Source: JBBDNC01 sp040877875 (lineage in GTDB: Bacteria > Bacteroidota > Rhodothermia > Balneolales > Balneolaceae). From it: DNA of 10,424 nucleotides. The notes beneath the pieces are model-generated. The model saw nothing but the letters and a program-made list of their open reading frames with translations, was not told the DNA's origin and searched no databases. The translations under genes were made by a program, and so were the position numbers. Within the stretch, counting starts at the first letter, position 1, and every line of letters begins with the position of its first letter. The stretch spans positions 1 to 10,424 of the forward strand of contig JBBDNC010000203.1 in assembly GCA_040877875.1 (NCBI GenBank), given 5' to 3'. This document shows positions 6,821 through 10,424 of this stretch, in pieces.

Positions 6821-9800
6821 TTATTTGACCAGTACCATTTTCCTAGTCAGTACATCACTGCCGGCCCGGATCTGGTAGAAGTAGACTCCGCTTGAAAGGC
6901 TGGAACCATTGAATGTCACATTGTGAATTCCGGCAGACAGGTTTTTATCGACAAGGGTTCGTACCGCTCTGCCCAGAATATCATAAATGACCAGGCGAAC
7001 TTCCCGGTTTTCAGGAAGGCTGAACTGAATCTGGGTAGTTGGGTTAAACGGATTCGGGTAGTTTTGTTCCACGTCAAGCTCTTCCGGAATATGTCGTGCC
7101 ACCGAACCCGGTGAAGTCACCTTGTTGGGGAGAGACCCCAAGCCGACTTCGTGTGAATTGATTACTGTCAATTCCGGGTTTCCCGGCCCGGCCGCCGCCT
7201 GTCCGGTAATCACACTCAAAACCGTCTGTCCTTCACGTCTTCCGTTATTGAATTTAAACGTATCAAAGAGTTCCGGGCCCTCCACTACATCGAGTTCAAA
7301 GTTAAGGGGATGGACAGAAACGGCTTCCGATAATTGTCCAAACGGAAGGTTTTCCTTCAATACCACCGGTGGACGGTCTTCCGGATAAAACCCAATCAAT
7401 CCGATGGACGAGACATCCGCCACTGCATTAAAAAACAGGTACCGGACTTGATCCTCCTCCACCTCTTCCTCCATGAATTCATGAACGAAAAACTCAAAAC
7501 CCTTTGAATTTGACGGCTGGGAATTTTCACTCATCCCCGTTGCAAGAGCCCAATATTGCCGGTCGGGTTCAAAACGGATGGTTTGCTCGGCAATCGCATC
7601 ATCAACGTTTGACGATGCTTCTGTGATCACTGAAGCGAGCAGATCAATCCCCGCCGGCACCTCGATCAACTCCGTCCTGAAATTGAAATCAATCCCATGC
7701 CTGACTAATTTTTTATTGATAAAAACATCCAGTTCAGATAAAGCAGGGTCAACCGATGCATGAATAAACTGTACAAAGGCGGATTCACCCTCCACATTCA
7801 AGGTAACCGGAATACGAGTCGGATCTGCATCGAGATCATTATCCAGCAGGAATATTTCCGTATAGTACCTGCCGGGGACAAGGGCACCTGCATTCAGGGG
7901 AATCCCGATCGTTTCCGATTCACCCGTATCGAGTGAAAAATCGACCTCCTTAATTTCCAGCCAGTCGGGCTGACCGGGCAGAAAAGTTATTGAAAATTCC
8001 TCAGCAATCGTTTGATTTGCGGCATATAAGGCACCATTCACGCCAACACGGTCTTCAAGTCCAATGGATACCTCCTGATTTTCCGGGTTTGTCTGCAGAT
8101 ACTGCATTTGTACTGCTCCGCCCTTATACAGGATTACCTGAAAAGTATAGGCCTGATCCGGATGCAAGGAGGCTGGAAATTTCCTTAACCGTTCCCATTG
8201 AATAATAAACCTCTCGTTGTCACGGTCATGCCAGGTGTACACGCCCCCTTCATTTCCAAGTTCAAAATCTGTCCAGTGTACGGCAATCAAATCATTCGGA
8301 TTGGCTGTAAAGGGAATTTCCCGTTGATTGCCGCTTTGTTCCGGATTTGTAACGGGTAAAAAAGATAGAAAACCATTCACCGATACATTCACAGTTTCTT
8401 TCATTTCATTGAAATACGGGAATTCAAACGGCAGATCGACAGACTCTGCCCCATTTACCGTGTTTTGAAATCCAACGGAATTTCCCTTGCCCGAAATATC
8501 CTCCCATTGGAACGAAGGTGCCCCCTCTACGCGACTGGATGAGAATAGATAGGGAAATGATCGTGGTTCATCATCCAGCAGAGATATCGGCCGGAATTGA
8601 TCGGAGGTTTGAACCTGCAGGGGGCCCGGACCGTTATTGACAATCCGCAGGCTGCGGATGCTCTTCTCGCCTGCATTCATGGTAACCTCCAGTCTGCCGT
8701 CCTGGTTAAAATCCCCGGTAACCTGTTTGGAAGGAGGTGCAGACGTTGAAAATTGAATGACATTCGAAAGACCGGATTGATTTCCAATACCGTCTTCCGC
8801 CTTAACGGCCAGGTAATATTTTTGATCGGCTTGCAGGTTACTGACAATCACTTCCTGGCGTTCCCCGGTAAACTGTGGAACGATCACTACGTCCACCCGG
8901 TCAGCCTGGTTGAAATTGCCTTCGGTAATCGGATTTTCAGAAATGCGAAAATCATATCCATGCATCGTTCCGCCATGGCCGTTAAATCCGACAGCCGTCC
9001 ATTCCGCCGAAACAAAATGCTGGCCGGATGCGAGAATCTCCAGGTCATCCACTGCATTGGGGGCCACATCCAGAAGGGCATTCCTGGCGTTCAGGCGGCG
9101 GCCGTTTTGAACGCGGCCGTCGAGCGACTCAAGCGCATCGGCCCGGCCCAGGATCCGGTTCCGGATTTCCCGGTAATCCGCATCCGGGTACTGAGCCTTA
9201 ATCAGTCCGGCAACCCCCACTACGTATGGGGCAGCCATAGAAGTGCCACTGAGATATGCATACTGGTTACCGGAAAAAGTACTCGCGATTAACTCGCCTG
9301 GCGCAGCAATATGGACGGTGGTCGCCCCGAAATTGGAAAAATTTGCAAGCTGGTCGTCCGGGTTAGTGGCTGCGACCGAAATGATATTATCCAGGTCATA
9401 TCCGGCAGGGTAAAAAGGGGTTTCGTCATTATTATTCTCATCATTGCCGGCTGCCGCGACGACAAGGTGTCCTTGATCCCGTGCTTCCTGAAATACATTA
9501 AACAGGGTTTGGCTAAAGCCGGTGCCCCCATAACTGTGATTGGAAATCGTAGCCCCGTTTTCCAGAGCATATTCCATCCCCCTCAGGATCGCACTGATCG
9601 AGGTTTCTCCATTCTCGTTAAAAATTTTAACAGCCATCAGCCGGGTAGTCCAGTTGATGCCCGCTACCCCGGTTTGGTTGTTCCCCGCCGCCCCGATAAT
9701 TCCCGCCACATGGGTGCCATGGCCGGAATTCTCTCCCTCATCCAGCGGGTCATCCGGCGAATGGGTCCCCGGACTGGTGTCGATACCAAAATTCCCCTGG

Positions 9801-10424
9801 TCATCCCGGAACACATTATCCTGCAGGTCTTCGTGGTTATAATCGATCCCGCTGTCCAGCATCGCGATAATCACGTCGCCGGAACCGGTAGTCAGATCCC
9901 AGGCCAGGTGTGCCCGGATATCCGCCCCCTCCGTTTTGGACACCACTCTCCGGTTATCTCCCGATACAACATCAAAATCTTCGCCGTCATTTCGAAGCCC
10001 CCACTGCAACTCAAAAATCGGGTCATCCGGGATCGTCCCCTCACCATTTTCCTGCATGAGCCCGGGCACCGCATCCGATGAATGTCTGACCGGTTCAATG
10101 ATCCGGTACACAAAGTTGGGTTCCACATACTCCACATCGGGGTGGGTCCGGTAACGCTCCAGCCCTTCCTCCACACTCATATTCATCAGGCGGACCCGCT
10201 CAGAAGGAGAGTCCCGGTAACGGTTTAACGATTGCAATCGGGTCCCGAAATCGCCCCCCAGGCGCGACTCCCCATTCAGAATCCGGTCGTCTTTATACCG
10301 GATAATGAGCTCTCCCTCTACATATTCCACCTCCCCATACCCTGTAAGTTGTTTTTTCACCACATCAGTTTGCCCGAAAACCTCGCCCGGATTAGACGAA
10401 ATCAGGAAAACAACGGATAGTAAT
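6821..10424 (-). CDS. Secreted subtilisin-family (S8) protease with T9SS sorting domain, 5' end outside window
   Basis: A multidomain serine endopeptidase, probably exported by Sec and then delivered outside the cell or to its surface by type IX secretion. Residues are numbered from the GTG codon at 10361-10363. An S8/I9-type propeptide spans about 8-89. The catalytic domain is about 118-432: Asp170 (AMLDSGID), His215 (SGHGTHVAG), oxyanion Asn307 (AAAGND) and Ser375 (LSGTSMAAP) are all present, so it should be active. Next come an FN3-like domain (about 433-541), an Ig-like segment with a DFNQDGR loop (545-590), a nidogen-like beta domain (602-795), a second Ig-like segment (797-857), and two DUF4397-like units (about 862-960 and 973-1072). 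The C-terminus is a FlgD-like T9SS type A domain (about 1094-1180; NYPNPFNPTT, YDILGR, SSGVYFYQIRAG). The frame stays open to the right edge, so the real start lies beyond it. Substrates are unknown. It converges on the pump genes and is probably independent of them. Confidence 0.95.
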   Translation of the reverse strand, partial: LLSVVFLISSNPGEVFGQTDVVKKQLTGYGEVEYVEGELIIRYKDDRILNGESRLGGDFGTRLQSLNRYRDSPSERVRLMNMSVEEGLERYRTHPDVEYVEPNFVYRIIEPVRHSSDAVPGLMQENGEGTIPDDPIFELQWGLRNDGEDFDVVSGDNRRVVSKTEGADIRAHLAWDLTTGSGDVIIAMLDSGIDYNHEDLQDNVFRDDQGNFGIDTSPGTHSPDDPLDEGENSGHGTHVAGIIGAAGNNQTGVAGINWTTRLMAVKIFNENGETSISAILRGMEYALENGATISNHSYGGTGFSQTLFNVFQEARDQGHLVVAAAGNDENNNDETPFYPAGYDLDNIISVAATNPDDQLANFSNFGATTVHIAAPGELIASTFSGNQYAYLSGTSMAAPYVVGVAGLIKAQYPDADYREIRNRILGRADALESLDGRVQNGRRLNARNALLDVAPNAVDDLEILASGQHFVSAEWTAVGFNGHGGTMHGYDFRISENPITEGNFNQADRVDVVIVPQFTGERQEVIVSNLQADQKYYLAVKAEDGIGNQSGLSNVIQFSTSAPPSKQVTGDFNQDGRLEVTMNAGEKSIRSLRIVNNGPGPLQVQTSDQFRPISLLDDEPRSFPYLFSSSRVEGAPSFQWEDISGKGNSVGFQNTVNGAESVDLPFEFPYFNEMKETVNVSVNGFLSFLPVTNPEQSGNQREIPFTANPNDLIAVHWTDFELGNEGGVYTWHDRDNERFIIQWERLRKFPASLHPDQAYTFQVILYKGGAVQMQYLQTNPENQEVSIGLEDRVGVNGALYAANQTIAEEFSITFLPGQPDWLEIKEVDFSLDTGESETIGIPLNAGALVPGRYYTEIFLLDNDLDADPTRIPVTLNVEGESAFVQFIHASVDPALSELDVFINKKLVRHGIDFNFRTELIEVPAGIDLLASVITEASSNVDDAIAEQTIRFEPDRQYWALATGMSENSQPSNSKGFEFFVHEFMEEEVEEDQVRYLFFNAVADVSSIGLIGFYPEDRPPVVLKENLPFGQLSEAVSVHPLNFELDVVEGPELFDTFKFNNGRREGQTVLSVITGQAAAGPGNPELTVINSHEVGLGSLPNKVTSPGSVARHIPEELDVEQNYPNPFNPTTQIQFSLPENREVRLVIYDILGRAVRTLVDKNLSAGIHNVTFNGSSLSSGVYFYQIRAGSDVLTRKMVLVK
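6824..7084 (-). other. T9SS type A C-terminal sorting domain of the protease
   Basis: The last 87 or so residues begin IPEELDVEQNYPNPFNPTT and contain the beta-strand pattern IQFSLPE, VRLVIYDILGR, LSAGIHNVTFNG and SSGVYFYQIRAG, ending LTRKMVLVK. This matches the FlgD-like sorting domains of T9SS cargo in Bacteroidota-related phyla. Such tails guide cargo across the outer membrane and are usually cleaved by the PorU sortase. It is the clearest lineage clue in the window. Confidence 0.9.
10373..10424 (-). other. Partial signal peptide of the S8 protease
   Basis: Upstream of the GTG at 10361-10363 the same frame continues to the edge and reads LLSVVFLISSNPGEVFG, then QTD. This is a hydrophobic core followed by a polar c-region. 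The Val-Phe-Gly before Gln fits the small-residue -3/-1 rule for signal peptidase I cleavage at about 10372/10373. No lipobox Cys is present. A GTG start would remove this export signal from a protein with an obvious T9SS tail, so the true start is outside the window. Confidence 0.8.

Noticed and set aside
6407..6895. A 162-codon plus-strand open frame crossing the convergent junction
   Set aside because: It starts inside TM11 of the second permease in another frame, runs through the terminator hairpin and ends antisense to the protease T9SS domain. Its composition is not protein-like.
9311..10081. A 256-codon plus-strand open frame
   Set aside because: It lies wholly opposite the catalytic domain of the S8 protease, whose frame carries all active-site motifs. 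The predicted peptide is low-complexity and Arg/Pro/Ile-rich with no domain.
6821..10424. Functional link of the protease to the efflux operon
   Set aside because: The gene is convergent, separated by a probable terminator, and extends from a start outside the window. Nothing in its domains suggests pump maturation.
1..10424. Mobile element, CRISPR array, tRNA or toxin-antitoxin system
   Set aside because: No transposase motif, terminal repeats, regularly spaced repeats, tRNA-like cloverleaf or small gene pair was found on either strand.

Overview
The window holds three large genes. It most resembles a Bacteroidota-related, type IX secretion (T9SS)-bearing lineage such as Balneolota or Rhodothermota. 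The main evidence is the minus-strand protease, which ends in the NYPNPFNPTT-type, FlgD-like T9SS sorting domain common in those groups. Moderate GC content and a weak ribosome binding site in front of the first gene fit. Ignavibacteria, Calditrichota and Marinimicrobia share such tails, so the phylum is an inference.

Left edge (1-205): no gene can be named here. Short staggered open frames may include the tail of an upstream gene, possibly the adaptor or outer-membrane partner that normally accompanies RND pumps. Two adjoining inverted repeats lie 38-66 bases before the first start codon.

Efflux block (206-6647, plus strand): two complete, divergent RND-superfamily permeases of the HAE1 (AcrB-like) type lie in tandem, 52 bases apart, and look like one operon. 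Both have an Asp-Asn pair in TM4 and Asn instead of the AcrB Lys in TM10. The first carries an unusually long TM6-TM7 cytoplasmic linker with an extra hydrophobic stretch. The second has a glycine-rich periplasmic loop. They could work as a mixed trimer, as MdtB and MdtC do, or as two separate pumps. No adaptor or TolC partner is visible in the window.

Convergent junction (6648-6820): 173 bases with a 9-bp perfect hairpin that could terminate transcription from either side, plus weaker alternative hairpins.

Right side (6821 to the right edge, minus strand): a very large secreted subtilisin-family (S8) protease. It runs off the window: its frame stays open through a signal-peptide-like segment to the edge, so its true start is outside. 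It has a propeptide, an intact Asp-His-Asn-Ser catalytic set, an FN3-like domain, Ig-like segments around a nidogen-like beta domain, two DUF4397-like units and a T9SS tail. It converges on the pump operon and is probably a separate transcription unit with no evident functional link.

Overall this is ordinary chromosomal gene content. I saw no mobile element, CRISPR array, tRNA, rRNA or clearly new system. The points worth a second look are the domain embellishments and the leader in front of the pumps.
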